Position numbers and translations under genes: made by a program. From NCBI GenBank assembly GCA_032207245.1, contig CM063499.1, forward strand, positions 83,932,666-83,996,665: a stretch of 64,000 nucleotides of DNA. The letters are read 5' to 3'. Positions 1 through 12,794 of this stretch are shown here, piece by piece; positions within the stretch are counted from its first letter, which is position 1, and every line of letters begins with the position of its first letter. The notes under the pieces were generated by a model. The model saw only the letters and a program-made list of their open reading frames with translations. It made no database searches and was not told the origin of the DNA. Source of the stretch: Pardosa pseudoannulata (Eukaryota > Arthropoda > Arachnida > Araneae > Lycosidae).

Positions 1-960
1 AAAAAATAATGAGGATTTTAGAAATTGTAATGCGTCACATATACATAGCTCACAAAGTAAATATATAAAATCTATACACATAACATTTTCAAATTCATTC
101 TGGATGCGTTCAAATGTGTTTTACTCTGTTATGTTAGAACATTGTAATACATCATGATGTTATAATTGAAATGTAAAAGAAGTTATTTACTGTGGTAATG
201 CTTCATTGAAATAATTTAAAAAAAAAAAAAAAGAAAAAAAAAAAGATTTTTATACTATAAAAATTTCTTTGTTAAGAAAAACTCTAATTACAAAATAATC
301 TACAAGGAATAATAATATATAATATATTGGATTTGAATATATATTTTCTTATGTATATTTTCCTTTATTCTGTGAAGTTATAAAAATTTTAAGAATATAA
401 AGTGACAGTTATAGAATAAATCAGACTGTTTCTAAGTTTCTTGTAGGAGTAATATTAAATGCTAAATTTTTTTTTTTTACTTTTCTTATTCATTTTTCTT
501 ATATTTTTATATTCAGCTGCTATTTTTAAGGGTAAGTAAAAAACTTAAAACTAATTCTAGGTAAAAATGGTCCGTATTACATAGGATGTACATCGTTTTG
601 ATCTCTGTCCACATTTGTACTGAATTCTAAACTAGCATAAACTTTCTGAATTTGAGTGAAAATATAATATTGTAGGACAGAAATATAGTTTTACAACAAC
701 AAAAGAATGAATAATTTTAAAGTTTTGAAAACGTGAAATAGCTACACAAGGAATTTATTATTAAAATAAACATTGAAAAGAAATAAACTATACATAACAT
801 TAAATTATAACTTTTAAAACAAGAATAATCGAAGAAAAATCAGAATTTGGAAAGGAATTGAAAAAGTTAAAATTTTTTCCTTCTGTATTATATATATGCT
901 TTCCTTAATGCTTTACAAAAAAATTTTGAATAATTAAAGCTAAAATTCTAAATATATATG

Positions 961-1075
961 TTTAATGCCATAATGCGTAGGTTCAAATCCCACTGCTGAC
1001 ATGGATTTGCGTAACCGTTAGGACGACCGTAGGTCCTGGTTCTTAGAGTTTGCAATATAATTTCTATATATAAAC
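961..1075 (+). mobile_element. Diverged tRNA-derived SINE fragment
   Basis: It carries the box B-like core GTTCAAATCCCACTGCTG, followed by the family's downstream 'catggatttgcgta' and 'gtaggtcctgg' segments. The 5' box A part is lost. The best relative in the window is at 58152-58324, which shares the same variant and some upstream flanking sequence. Confidence 0.7.
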
Positions 1076-1149
1076 TTTTATGGTAGCGCTTACAATTTCT
1101 ATTACTGTTACTATTAATTTGAGAATCGAGTTAAATGCTTGTTTCATTT

Positions 1150-1450
1150 CTGTTATTTTATGCCAGCGAACCGAACCAAACCCGTTACTGTCATGGATAT
1201 TCGTAGCCTTTCGGTATTGTCTTTAAACAGTGCTTTCTATGGTTCTATGGTTTGCAAAGCTACTATCAACTTTTTTGAAACACTAGAGCTAATGAGATCG
1301 GAACCTACTGCTTATAGCCGATTCCGAAAGGCTACGAACATCCATGCCTGAGTGGGATTCGAACCCACGAACTTAGGCAAACAAACTAACCGTCTTTAAA
1401 CGGTAGGTCCAAGTCTCATTGGAGTAGCAAAAAAGTAAAAAAACAAAAAT
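1150..1450. mobile_element. Cluster of three SINE fragments in alternating orientation
   Basis: A plus-strand 3' fragment (about 1165-1260) is followed by a minus-strand copy (about 1282-1375, with GGGATTCGAACCCACGAAC) and then another plus-strand tail (about 1397-1435). The arrangement is mirrored at about 14703-15000. The open frames over it come from SINE sequence and are not genes. Confidence 0.7.
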
Positions 1451-2448
1451 AGATTCCAGCGTTCCAAGTCATACCTAATGATACATATATGTGATTTAAG
1501 AGACTGTTTCTTGCGAGGAAGGATAGCTGTTAATATTGTAATCTTAGGAAACAAGTTGATTATAAACCAATTGATACGAGGATAAATGAACCTCCAGTGT
1601 TATTTCAGGATCATTCTTCGCCCAACTACATGTGACTTTTTTAATACGTAGAACTAAAAAATCCGAACACTTCGTTTATTTTCCGTTAAACGTTTTCGAA
1701 AGTTTTTAGAACGTATCACCAAATTTTAAAATTCCTAAAATTAAACTATTTTTAGATCACGAAATATCATTTCCACATCTAATCCTAAAATATACAGTAC
1801 CCCATAAAGAGTATTTTTTGAAGTAAACGTTGGTTATGTATACCCCGACCGAAGGATGGTTAAACCTAGTGTCGTGTGTTTGAAATAAAGAAATGTCTTT
1901 TTAAAAGAGATTTAATAGAAATAATGGTTTTACGGATACACGTTATCGGCATTGAATGAAAAGAAAGTACTATGTAAAATGATTTGTTATCCTTTACATT
2001 TATTATTTCTATTCAATTTTTTTGTCAATGGAACATAATCTGTTCATTCTACTATCGAATCTTTTTGTAGATGTATAACACTGGTTGCTACAGATCCCCA
2101 GCTGTACGTGTTTCAGCATAAGTTGAACGTGGCAAATAAAAATTAATTTGCGGGAAACGTTTGGGTTCACCAAATGTAAAAGTATTGTGACCCTTTTTCA
2201 ATTTTTATAAAAATTAAAATAAATAATACTCAGTAACCCATTTTTTTTTTCTTTTTGGTTGTTCTAATATAATGAAAAAAGATTTGTTTGTTCATTGCGA
2301 ATCCTTAACGTTTCTTTCCTATAACCGTATACGTAAATTAATATATTCTTGACTTAGTTATCCCCGATAATGTGTTCCAAATAATTATATAAACTCAAAT
2401 GATACAAAAGTACTGTATTAATTGTTTTCTAATCTTCCAATTTAGTAA

Positions 2449-2607
2449 GGCCGAACAGTGGAGAGCTGCTGTTCGATATCGGAGTTCTTGGGTTCAAATC
2501 CCGCTGCTGGCATGGATGATCGGAAATCGGCTTTAAGCAGTAGATTCCGGTTTCATTAGCCCTCGTGTAACAAAAACATTAGAACATAACGCTCCAAAAC
2601 CAAACAA
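2449..2607 (+). mobile_element. tRNA-derived SINE, diverged copy
   Basis: Starts GGCCGAACAGTGG, has box B GGGTTCAAATCCCGCTG, then the non-tRNA body (TCGGCTTTAAGCAGTAG, CATTAGCCCTCGTGTA) and a CCAAAACCAAAC tail. The anticodon-arm part is rearranged compared with the copy at 2710. Mirrored at 13554-13713. Confidence 0.85.
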
Positions 2608-2709
2608 AACTTATCTTTTAAACGTGGATTTAGTGTAGTAATAAGCCTCTTGCGGGATAAAAGATTGTAACAGAAATGGACTAGAAAGTAGTGCTCTTAG
2701 TTGACTTAT

Positions 2710-2891
2710 GGCCGAACGATGGCCGAATGGTTAGGGCACTGACCTTCGGAACCGGAGTTCGTGGGTTCGAGTCCCACTGAGGCATGGATGTTCGTAGCCG
2801 TTCGGAATCGGCTTTAAACAGTAGGTCCCAGTCTCATTAGCCCTCGTGTAGCAAAAAGTAGACCGTAGTGCTCCCAACCAACCAACCAACC
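2710..2891 (+). mobile_element. Complete tRNA-derived SINE with TSD
   Basis: A 182-bp element with box A TGGCCGAATGG and box B GGTTCGAGTCCC from a tRNA ancestor, a non-tRNA body, and a 3' tail of repeated CCAA. It is flanked by a perfect 13-bp target-site duplication TTAGTTGACTTAT (2697-2709 and 2892-2904). This is the best reference copy of the family in the window. Box A and box B could act as an internal RNA polymerase III promoter. The mirror copy is at 13271-13452. Confidence 0.93.
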
Positions 2892-3366
2892 TTAGTTGAC
2901 TTATCGTAATAGATAGCCTTATGGGGTATCTGAGATATGGACCTAAAAATTAAAAATATTAACGGTTAAAAGAAACTGAAAGAGAAAAATTTATTAGTTA
3001 CATGCATAATTGAGACCATAAAAGCTGTGAAAAAATTGGACAATTTACGATTTGATCAGACACATAAAATGAATACAGAAACCCAAACGAAAGTATACTA
3101 AATAAAATTTTATTATGAAGCAAAAAATCACACATAGTAATACAACATACCATAAAATTAAAAAAATTTAGAATTTTTGAAGTAAAATTGTTATTAAATA
3201 GTTGTCATCATTGAGGTTAATGACTATATGGGAAAGAGAGCGCACAGTGAAGTATTTAGGGTAAGAATCTTTTGTTAAGAAAGCAGGGCTGCTCTAGGCC
3301 GTTCATAATTAAATTGCATTTATATAGTCATATCTGCTCAGTAATTACTTCATTTGGAAAGGTACT

Positions 3367-3590
<224 letters not shown>

Positions 3591-4257
3591 GGATTTTAAC
3601 ACAATGTTTGTTAACGGTACTAGATCTTTCCTAAGAAAGGTCTAAAGAGATTCTAGATAAGTGAGATTTAGAGAAGAAAGAACTTCCCTATTTGTTTATC
3701 TGTTTCTAAGATATTTGTATGCTTTTACAATTTTACGAAAAATTTTGCTTTGTGTTTTTCATATTATGTTTACATTGAAAGAGTCAAAATAAGGGCAGGC
3801 AGAATAATAGTTTCATATATTAATATCGTGTAATTAATGCTAAACTGAGAGTCAAAAAAGAGAGAAAGAAACTAGTGCATTTTACCTATCATGGAAATTT
3901 TGCTGTTGTTATTATGAACACACCCAATAATTTTTTTTTTTCTAAAATTAGAGATTTTTTTTATAGAGTTTACAGTGCATAAACAGCCTAGGAAGGTTTT
4001 AAAAACCTTTACTAAAAGTTGATAGAATGACATCTATAAATAATAACTTTAATTTTCCATTCTTGCATATATATATGATATATTGCATATTATATGATAT
4101 TGTATTTATTACTATTTTAATATCTTTTATCGCTGAACTGAGATATTAAGTAAATGATTTTCTCCCGATCCTTTAATGCAGTTTAGAATCACATTGAATT
4201 CATTTAGTCAAACCGTGTGATTATGTATGAAAAACAAACACACAAACGAACAAACTT

Positions 4258-4860
4258 CTTAATTTCCAAATATATATAAATTAAAACTTAGATATTTATT
4301 AGTCCGTGAAATAGACTCCTAGACTCATATGAAAAGAATTTATTGTTAATACCGGTGGTAAAAGTTTCATTGCGACAAAAAAAAAATCGACGATTCAATT
4401 TAAAATTATCACGTATTACCTAATCTATTATTTAAGCCAAATATAAAAGAAAATCATTTAAGTAATATTAAGTTCAGCGATAAAAGATATTAAAATAGTG
4501 TAGACGATATTTAAATAGTTTAAAATATGAAATGATTCAATGAGATGTTTAAAGGAATGACGTCACAATGCTAGAAAAAAATTGTTATTTTTACCTATTT
4601 ATTAAGCAATAAATGGATAAATTTAATCGCCTGCTGTTAACCGAGGAAAAAAAGGGCTCAAAATAATGGCATTAAACTCTCGAAAAGGAGGGAAGGGTTG
4701 GATTGCGAACGTTTTAAAGACGACAGAATTTTTTGCTGTGATATGAAGCATATTTATACAAATTTATTTTAGAATCGGATCGACAGTTTAGGAGAATATA
4801 AACTTTATTCGCTTTGAATGGATGCCTCTATCCATTCCAGGTCCAACCGCTTCATAAATT
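4258..4860 (-). mobile_element. Helitron-like fragment, minus strand
   Basis: Read on the minus strand, this block aligns with about 30720-31220 of the complete Helitron at 30644-33344. Shared segments include TGACGTCATTCCTTTAAAC, the GGCGATTAAATTTATC region and the CCGATTCTAAA stretch near the 5' end. The rest of the element is missing here, so it is a broken non-autonomous copy. No coding sequence is seen. Confidence 0.7.
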
Positions 4861-4864
4861 GGAG

Positions 4865-5215
4865 GACAGACTTCAGAGTAACTTTTTAGGAGAGCATTAA
4901 TTCATTCTTATAAATAAAAATATTCATCTTTGCTGTAGTAGTTTTTTATAAGTAAGATGATTATTAATTTTCCAATCAAAAGTACAGCGTTAATACTGAG
5001 TAACATATATTGTTTAAATTCATAAAGGTACTTTGATGAAGATGTTTGCATTCACTGCATTATACATGCACCTTTTTTTTTACTTTTAATTTATTTCAAA
5101 TAAACTTTCTTTCAATTTTAACCCTTGTTTTTTAAGTTTTTCTTGACCGAATGGGTAGGTTTTTGCTGTTTGTTACTTGTGTTTGCCGGTTCAAATGTCA
5201 CTGCTGTAATGAACT
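4865..5215 (+). repeat. Low-copy repeat shared with 58405-58800, ending in a SINE scrap
   Basis: The block aligns with 58405-58800 in the same orientation; shared pieces include GAAGATGTTTGCA and the 'aactttctt..aattttaaccc' stretch. At 5140-5215 a SINE remnant is recognisable (GACCGAATGGGTAG and GGTTCAAATGTCACTGCTG). No coding capacity. Confidence 0.6.
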
Positions 5216-5289
5216 GAGAATTTTTTGAAGAATTACAATATTTGTGTGCAGTACATTGCATTGTAATTTGATTTCCTTATCCTGTTGGC

Positions 5290-5665
5290 CAAGGGAAACC
5301 CCAGAAAAAGAAGCCATCGAACGTTCAAGAAAGTTGCTGAAAAATAGGCTGCATTAATTTTTTATTTAGTTCAAGAGTTTGAAAGTAGACTTAAAGATTT
5401 TCGAAAACATGATGACTATTTCAACATATTTTCTACTCCATTTTCTCTAGAAATAAATAACCTTCATATTTTCAAATGGAATGAATTGAACTGCAAAGTG
5501 ACATTCAACTGAAAGAAAAATATGGGAATATTTCTTTACTGAACTTTTTTTATTACCCCGTGATAAATATCCTAATTTTCACAATTATGCTTTTAATGTC
5601 TTCAGGTTTTGGCAGTACCTATATTTGTGAACTGAATGAAGCACACGCTTCACACACGCTTTTTT
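5290..5665 (+). pseudogene. Decayed hAT transposase C-terminal fragment
   Basis: One frame reads ...EFESRLKDFRKHDDYFNIF..., and farther on another stretch gives FGSTYICE. These match the layout of the hAT transposase C-terminal region seen in the element at 21723-24328 (FQDRFSDFKKVKPLLDIF and FGSTYICEQTF). Stops and frameshifts separate the pieces, no terminal repeats are visible, and no N-terminal half is present. It is a relic of the ZBED/GTF2IRD2-like hAT group. Confidence 0.7.
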
Positions 5666-6529
5666 TCATGAATGAAGCACACGCACATACACAAAAAGTA
5701 GGAAAAAGAGCTTGAAAATTTAACCTCGTCTATTGAACCCGATATCTATTTGATTGTTCAATAAAAGCAAATTTATCCATCTCATTAATTTTAATTTTTC
5801 CATCTTTATGAAATCCAAACTAAATGAAACGAAAACTGTTACAAATTTAAAATAAATATGGACCTATACATATCTAATTCAAATTTTAAAAAAAATTATA
5901 ATAAAAGAAGTTAATTTATTTTAATAAAACTACATCACAGAGTTAATTTTATTTCGATTTCTTGAAAAAATATAAATAAATTTTTTTTGTCATAATAAAA
6001 TATATGATGCAGGGATAGCATGACTTATTTTAGAGTAATCGTGTTTTGCGCATTGCCTACTTTGAGGACTAATTTTGTCTTATTTTTCTCTACAAAATTT
6101 GAATATATTATTAAAAAAATATATATAACATGCATTTTTCATAGTTTTAAGTTGTGTTATATCATAAAATTTACATTAAAAATATAAATTTACAAAAATA
6201 GCTTCCGAATGTGCCTTAAATCCTATATTTCACACTTGTAATCACTGTCATAATTTGTTATAATCTTCATTATATTAATTGCTTTTTAGCTTAAACCTCT
6301 GAACTATGAAGTCATAAGTAAAAAGGACTATCCAAAATCTGACCAGATTTTCTCTAAATCTTAGAGTGGTTTAGAGCTACAGCTTGTAAATAAAGAGCTT
6401 TTAAATAAGAAATGTAAATAAACTATTAATCGGATAGTTCCGAAGAGCAGCGCCCTACATATTTGGCTGGGAATACACTACGATAAAATGAAAATGAGAT
6501 TTGCATAAAAACTTAACATTTACTCTTGT
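5666..6529. other. AT-rich stretch without recognisable features
   Basis: There is a small CACACGC repeat at about 5640-5695. Otherwise I see AT-rich sequence with no credible ORF, no terminal repeats and no RNA gene. Confidence 0.5.
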
Positions 6530-7115
6530 TCCTACAGGAAACTTATGAGCAGTCTGATTCATTCCATATCTGTCACTTTATATTCTCATAGCTTTTAAAG
6601 TTTCACAAAATAAAAGAAAATATACTTATACAAATAAATGTATATTGAAATCTAACAAACTATACAGTTAATATTATGAAAGCTATAGAGTTATAAAATA
6701 ACTTGAGTTCATCATAAAATTAAAAATAACTATTTTGTAAATGTTATAAAATAAAGTATATTTAAAATAACTCAGTAATGTGCTTAAATTTTTCAATAAA
6801 AATTATTTTCATTTACTTATTTATTTAGAAAACTTTTTTCGAATGAACGAAAAGAGAATTATGGTCATTAGAGAAGATTTCTAAGTTCAGTACCAATAAA
6901 AAACAAGGAACAAAGTGATCAAAATATTAAAACAGATGGCTTGAATAAAAATTTTAAAATCACATTGCTGACTTAACAGTTAGAATTTTTTCTTTGAAAT
7001 TGTGCATTATCATCTAAAAGTACATTCACAAAGAGAAGAGCAATCATCTATTATTTTTCTTTGTTATCTGAACCTGCCCTCAAATAGCCCAGAGCTCCAG
7101 AATGACCAGCAGTAT
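6530..7115 (+). repeat. Old paralogous block matching 15710-16795
   Basis: Three segments match in the same order and orientation: the 'cagtctgattcattc..ctgtcactttatattct' part (also near 15735), the 'tttttcgaatg..cagta' part (also near 16520) and AAATAGCCCAGAGCT (also near 16768). The right-arm version continues past 16162. This is an older duplication than the nearly identical arms, with many substitutions and indels. Confidence 0.65.
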
Positions 7116-7209
7116 TTCACTTGCTACACAATTTAGAACAGAAAGTAACATGTTGACAAAGGACATATAGACGGTGCGTACCCTTATTGCACCCATCTTG
7201 AAAGAAATG

Positions 7210-7383
7210 GTTTGGTTTGGAATGCTACTGTCTACTTTTTGCAACACGAGGGCTAATGAGACCGGGACCTACAGCTTAAATCCGATTCCGAACGGCTACG
7301 AACATCCACGCCACAGTGGGATTCGAACCCACGAACTCCGGTACCGAAGGCCAGCAACCTAACCAATCGGCCATCGTTCGGCC
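7210..7383 (-). mobile_element. Complete tRNA-derived SINE with TSD, minus strand
   Basis: A minus-strand copy of about 174 bp with box B (GGGATTCGAACCCACG on plus) and box A (CCAATCGGCCA on plus), and the CCAAACCAAACC tail at the left end. It is flanked by a perfect 12-bp direct repeat TTGAAAGAAATG (7198-7209 and 7384-7395). Confidence 0.92.
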
Positions 7384-7395
7384 TTGAAAGAAATG

Positions 7396-8576
7396 ACAAC
7401 AGGGGTTAGAGAGAGCCTGCGGCCATGCAGTTTCGTTCTAGGATACCCGCACACGTGGTCAATTTCACACGAAAACATTTTTTAGAATGTCGGGAGGGGA
7501 CTGTCCTGTATCCATTATCTACGGCCTTGAAATAAGAAACATCCCGGTATCCGTGCATGTGGTTATTTGGACTACAGTAGTAGCAGGAAAAGATATACTA
7601 GAATAAGTCTTAAGCAGAGTAATAAAAACAGAATATCTTCAAAATTCATTACAATGTCTAATCTAAAATATAATGTACGAAAAAAACTTCTAAAATTGAA
7701 TGGGCAAAACTACAAGTTTACCACTTCTCTAAAAATAAATCTTATAAAATCTCAAAATTAATCTTATAAATAAAATCCTTTTTTTTTTATGTAGGGGATT
7801 AGTTTCTAAAGGCTAAAGTTGCATTTCAATCAATACTAGCCATATTTATCCTTTTTAGTTTTACAAAATAAATTTGTTCATTTATTCCTCCTGTAAGAAA
7901 ACGAGAAAAATTTAGACTTTAATTTTAGAATGGATGTTAAAATGATGTATTTATTTAAGTAAAAAATGTCTTCTTGTATAATTTATATTTCGTCAGTTTG
8001 TAGATTAATTTCTTATGATTTAAACAGTTGTCTTGAAAATATTAAGTTTAATTCTTTACATTTATATTACATATAAACGAAGAAATAGCTTGAAGATATA
8101 TAAAATATAAATAAAAAAGTACATGCTTTTATTTATCTTGCTATATACAAATGTAAAGAAAAAGATTTTACTCATATTTATCCCACTTCCTATCGTTCGA
8201 TCAAGTTAAAATTTTCTATCGGGAAAACCTACCAGGATATAAAACAGTCATGTACACCCTCCATGAAACTCTATAAAATATCATTTATAAAAAGCAACCA
8301 GATTAAAAATTTTATGATTAAAAGTGACGTCTTGGTATTCATAATATAATTGATATCTAAATTATATAATGCTCTATACCCTGCTTGGAAGAGGGGAAAC
8401 AATTGTCTTTTAAACATTATTAAAACTTGCTGAATTTTTGTTTACAGTTTTTTGTTGCTCATGAAAGATAAAAGTGTGACTCAAATCCGGTCAAAGGTAA
8501 TGGAACAGAAAGAGGGTAATAAGCTGAAGTATATAATATATTAATATATGACATATATAAAGTATTAGCCTCGACC
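7396..8576. other. AT-rich intergenic sequence
   Basis: No convincing gene. The short open frame at 7567-7761 is Lys/Asn/Ser-rich, as expected from AT-rich DNA, and resembles no known family. No repeats are evident. Confidence 0.5.
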
Positions 8577-8809
8577 TGTGACTCTATATTTTGTCGGGGA
8601 GGAACTGTTAGGTATCTGGCAACAGCCAGATGAGAGAACCTTCCAAGCTGTGTGACGCTTGTTTGGGTTCCGTAGTTTTCGTATTGTACATGTTCGGTGT
8701 AGTTTTTGTTATGCTCGTTCGTGCCTGTGTATCTTAAGGCTAATAAATGTTCTTTGCATGTATGTAAAACGAATCGTATCGTCTCTCGGTCTACCTGGCA
8801 TACATGACA
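8577..8809 (+). mobile_element. Possible solo LTR
   Basis: An island of richer GC, bounded by TGT... (8577 or 8592) and ...ACA at 8809. It has TATATAAAG just before (about 8554), a polyadenylation-type AATAAATG near 8741 and a GT-rich stretch after it, as in retroviral-type LTRs. No internal region, second LTR, primer-binding site or clear target duplication is seen, so the assignment is tentative. Confidence 0.35.
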
Positions 8810-9019
8810 ATATCAGAAAAAAAATCATCTTAAAATATGTCTTTAATATTGAAACAAGATTCCTTCTTCAGAATGGTAAAAAAAAAAGTAAGAAAATGAA
8901 GTTATCCTTTGAAATTAAAAACATAAAAATGCAAAGATAGTAAAAACAAAATTTGGATTACATATTATATATAATCTTTGCCTTTTCTTCCCATTTTTGT
9001 AATAGTTTTTAAATCTAGT

Positions 9020-9130
9020 GCTTGTACCAGAAAACAGATCTATCATGAATAAAATATATCTGATATTCAAGATTCACAAAATGTAAAGAAGTTCACTATG
9101 ATTTTCATTTTAACTGATGTAACCATTTTA
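9020..9130 (+). repeat. Local repeat unit 1 (pair with 11404-11530)
   Basis: AGAAAACAGAT.TATCATGA followed by 'tatctgatattcaagatt' and TTTCATTTTGATTGAT-like sequence recurs at 11404-11530 in the same orientation. A third diverged piece lies near 10600. In two of the cases a SINE piece follows, so this may be duplicated flanking sequence carrying SINEs. Confidence 0.55.
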
Positions 9131-9348
9131 GAAAACCGTTTCACTTGCACATTTTATTTAAGAGATAATCTTCTTTTTTAATAATTTTTCTTACTTAGAT
9201 TTAATGATAACCACAAATGACGTTCAGTCGTCCCGGTAAAAACTGTGTGTTTTCAGCGAGGAAAAACTATTGAATTTAGATAAGCATATCGATCAGAATA
9301 TTTATATATTGCTCGGAAATTCATGACTCTTCCTCAGATAATGTATTG

Positions 9349-9466
9349 GCCGAACAATGGCCGAGTGATTAGGGCGCCGGCCTTCGGTACCGCTGTCTGT
9401 GGGTTAGAATCCCGCTGTAGGCAGGGTTAAAAGTAGCAGGTCCCGGTCTCAATAGCCTTCGTGCAT
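9349..9466 (+). mobile_element. tRNA-derived SINE, 3'-truncated
   Basis: Starts TTGGCCGAACAATGG, has box A TGGCCGAGTGA and a mutated box B GGGTTAGAATCCCGCTG. The body is shortened (GCAGGTCCCGGTCTCAATAG) and ends before the CCAAA tail. Confidence 0.85.
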
Positions 9467-10641
9467 TTATACAAAATCAACCAAAGACAGGTATATGGAT
9501 CGTTGCTCAAGGAAAGTGAGAAAAAATAAAATTATTAGATTATATAATAAGAAAATTATTAAAAAAAATTTTTTTTTCATTTTACCTAAAAGTGGAAGTA
9601 CTGTAGATGATATACTATTTAAGATGATTATTAAAATGATTAGAATGATCGAGATTTCATTTATATGCTTTATTGATTCTATTAGAAATTTTTCAACGAA
9701 AAATAGTAATAGTTGCAGAGATTTTAGAAATAGAGGACATCCATCGAGGAAAACTGTAGACAAAAATCGAAATACGAACAGACAGTATTTTTTCGAACGT
9801 TACATATTTCAGACATCAAAACGGAAATATAGACGAATTGATTTTTGACAGAATTCTTAAAGAATCAAGTATATCAGCCAGAATATAGATAGAATTTTTA
9901 GACAGTATGAAAATCCAATGAAAATAAGAGAAATATAGAAAATTTAAAGAAAAATATTAAAGCTAACCTAAAAAAAGTTTTGTAGTAGATGACACAAGCG
10001 TAAACACAGTTGTTTTAGATGAAACTTGTATTAGATGACATAAGACAAGGATTTACGCTTCCTAACTTCTAACAAATGTTTCAATTTTTTTTTCTTTCTT
10101 TTTCACGTTATTTCATGTCTGACAAGACAGAAAACTTTTTAAAAATAAGAAAAGACAATTAGAGAACGAAAATCTAAGGGCACTTGAAAAAAATTATGCT
10201 TAAAAGGGGCGTAGAAAATCTTCAAAGTAATGTAGACACTATTGATATACAATTATCTATTAATGGATACACCTTTATAATCGATTTTAATAGCAAAATA
10301 AACTAATTCTTTTAATTAGTGTAATCTAGTGCAGGCAACAGATTAATTCATGGGTGATTCTAAATAAGAAAAATATTTTCTGAATATCCTACAAAACTTT
10401 CGGAAAAAGTATACGCTACTAATTTTAAATAAAAACTTTATTAAAATTAATTTCTGGATGTCAAAACTAGAGCTGGACGATATCTGAATTTTAATATTGT
10501 GATTTATCGTTTACCTAATATCAATATATTAATATGTTCTAATATATATCATCTTATTATTTTGGTCAGAATATTTTGGTCAACACCAAAGTAGTTTTTC
10601 ATTTTGATTGATGTACCCATATTTTTATTTCCTAGCTAATC

Positions 10642-10645
<4 letters not shown>
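9467..10645. other. AT-rich sequence, no supported gene
   Basis: Two overlapping frames (9495-9848 on plus, 9467-9763 on minus) are open across the same AT-rich DNA. Neither has a recognisable domain. I regard both as chance. Confidence 0.5.
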
Positions 10646-10704
<59 letters not shown>

Positions 10705-10862
10705 CCAGAAATATATATGAATTAACCAGAAATTCCTGACTCTTATTCCTGTAAAGGGCCGAACAATATCCAAATGGTTAGGGCGCTGATCTTCGGTAAA
10801 GTTGGAATCCCATTGCGATTTTAAGCAGAAGGTCCTGATTTTATTAGCTCTCGTGTTGCAAG
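10646..10862 (+). mobile_element. (TA)n tract followed by a degenerate SINE
   Basis: A TA tract (about 10646-10702) precedes a plus-strand SINE copy at 10757-10862. The SINE starts GGCCGAACAATATCCAAATGG, has a deleted box B region (GTTGGAATCCCATTG) and ends in TTAGCTCTCGTGTTGCA. Confidence 0.75.
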
Positions 10863-11403
10863 CCTTGTGCCTTAAACACTCATATAAAATCAAAAACCAA
10901 AGATCATTCCTCAACTGGAATAAAAAAAAAATAATTATTAAAATATATAATCTAAAGTGCTGAGTACTGTAGAGGATCTGTTATTTAAGATGATTAGTGA
11001 GGTGATTAAAATGACCTGTTTTCATTTTTTTCAGTGAAAAATGATCTACTTATTCCTCGTCACATTATCCATTTGCACTCTTAAAATATACACACGAAAC
11101 TACAAAAAAACATAATACCCATTTAATACTTTAACAACAAATACTGAATAATAATTCCGTTAATAGCTTCTAATTAATTCCCATGAAAATTCCGATTTTT
11201 CCCAATTCCTAATTCCATTAACAGTTCCTTATGCCCATTTAATACTGAATAATAACTTCATTAATAGCTCCTTCCATTAACAGCTCCTAATTAATTCCCA
11301 ATTCCTTTCCAGTGTACCATAATTGTAAATACAGCTCTCGTCAAGAAACCAAGTTGCGACCAAACAGGAGTTGACTACCATAAAATAAATATAGCGCTTA
11401 TTG

Positions 11404-11600
11404 TCCCAGAAAACAGATTTATCATGAGTAAAATGTATCTGATATTCAAGATTTAAAAATTAGATCCTAAAAAGGCTGTTGACATTTAAGAGTGAAATTC
11501 ACATTCACCAGAAACTTTTCATTTTGATTGATCGAATTCCACAGCGACTTTAAGAAGTAGGTCCCGGTTTCATTAGGACCGTAACGCTCCAAACCAAACA
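11404..11600 (+). repeat. Local repeat unit 2 with SINE scrap
   Basis: Positions 11404-11530 repeat the block at 9020-9130. They run into a short SINE 3' part at 11530-11600 (GACTTTAAGAAGTAGG, CGGTTTCATTAG, GCTCCAAACCAAAC). Confidence 0.6.
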
Positions 11601-11839
11601 TCAGATAATGTAGATGATCTGTTATTTAACATGTTTAATAAGGGAAATGATGAAAAACTAATTCTCTAAATTAAAATTAATTCCTAAATTAAAATCGTCA
11701 CATTATCCTCTTGCACTTTTATAACTAACACTAAATTTCCTAAATACTGAATAAGAAGCCAAGTTGGAAGCCTCGTTATGAAGCCAAGTTATGACCAAAC
11801 CGGAGTTGCCTACCAGAAAATAAATCTATCATCTGATTA

Positions 11840-11939
11840 NNNNNNNNNNNNNNNNNNNNNNNNNNNNNNNNNNNNNNNNNNNNNNNNNNNNNNNNNNNNN
11901 NNNNNNNNNNNNNNNNNNNNNNNNNNNNNNNNNNNNNNN
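11840..11939. other. Assembly gap of exactly 100 N
   Basis: A run of exactly 100 N, the conventional size for a gap of unknown length. The right arm of the inverted duplication begins at the first base after it. Confidence 0.99.
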
Positions 11940-12556
11940 GACTAAATGAATTCAATGTGATTCTAAACTGCATTAAAGGATCGGGAGAAAATCATTTACT
12001 TAATATCTAAGTTCAGCGATAAAAGATATTAAAATAGTAATAAATACAATATCATATAATATGCAATATATCATATATATATGCAAGAATGGAAAATTAA
12101 AGTTATTATTTATAGATGTCATTCTATCAACTTTTAGTAAAGGTTTTTAAAACCTTCCTAGGCTGTTTATGCACTGTAAACTCTATAAAAAAACTCTAAT
12201 TTTAGAAAAAAAAAAATTATTGGGTGTGTTCATAATAACAACAGCAAAATTTCCATGATAGGTAAAATGCACTAGTTTCTTTCTCTCTTTTTTGACTCTC
12301 AGTTTAGCATTAATTACACGATATTAATATATGAAACTATTATTCTGCCTGCCCTTATTTTGACTCTTTCAATGTAAACATAATATGAAAAACACAAAGC
12401 AAAATTTTTCGTAAAATTGTAAAAGCATACAAATATCTTAGAAACAGATAAACAAATAGGGAAGTTCTTTCTTCTCTAAATCTCACTTATCTAGAATCTC
12501 TTTAGACCTTTCTTAGGAAAGATCTAGTACCGTTAACAAACATTGTGTTAAAATCT

Positions 12557-12794
<238 letters not shown>

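Noticed and set aside
1139..1351. 70-residue frame, repeated at 14810-15022
   Set aside because: It lies entirely on SINE fragments; the two copies are the mirrored arms.
2710..2891. True tRNA gene
   Set aside because: Box A and box B are present, but the sequence continues into a non-tRNA body with a CCAA tail and a target duplication, so it is a SINE.
9467..9848. Overlapping frames on both strands
   Set aside because: AT-rich chance frames without domains or conserved motifs.
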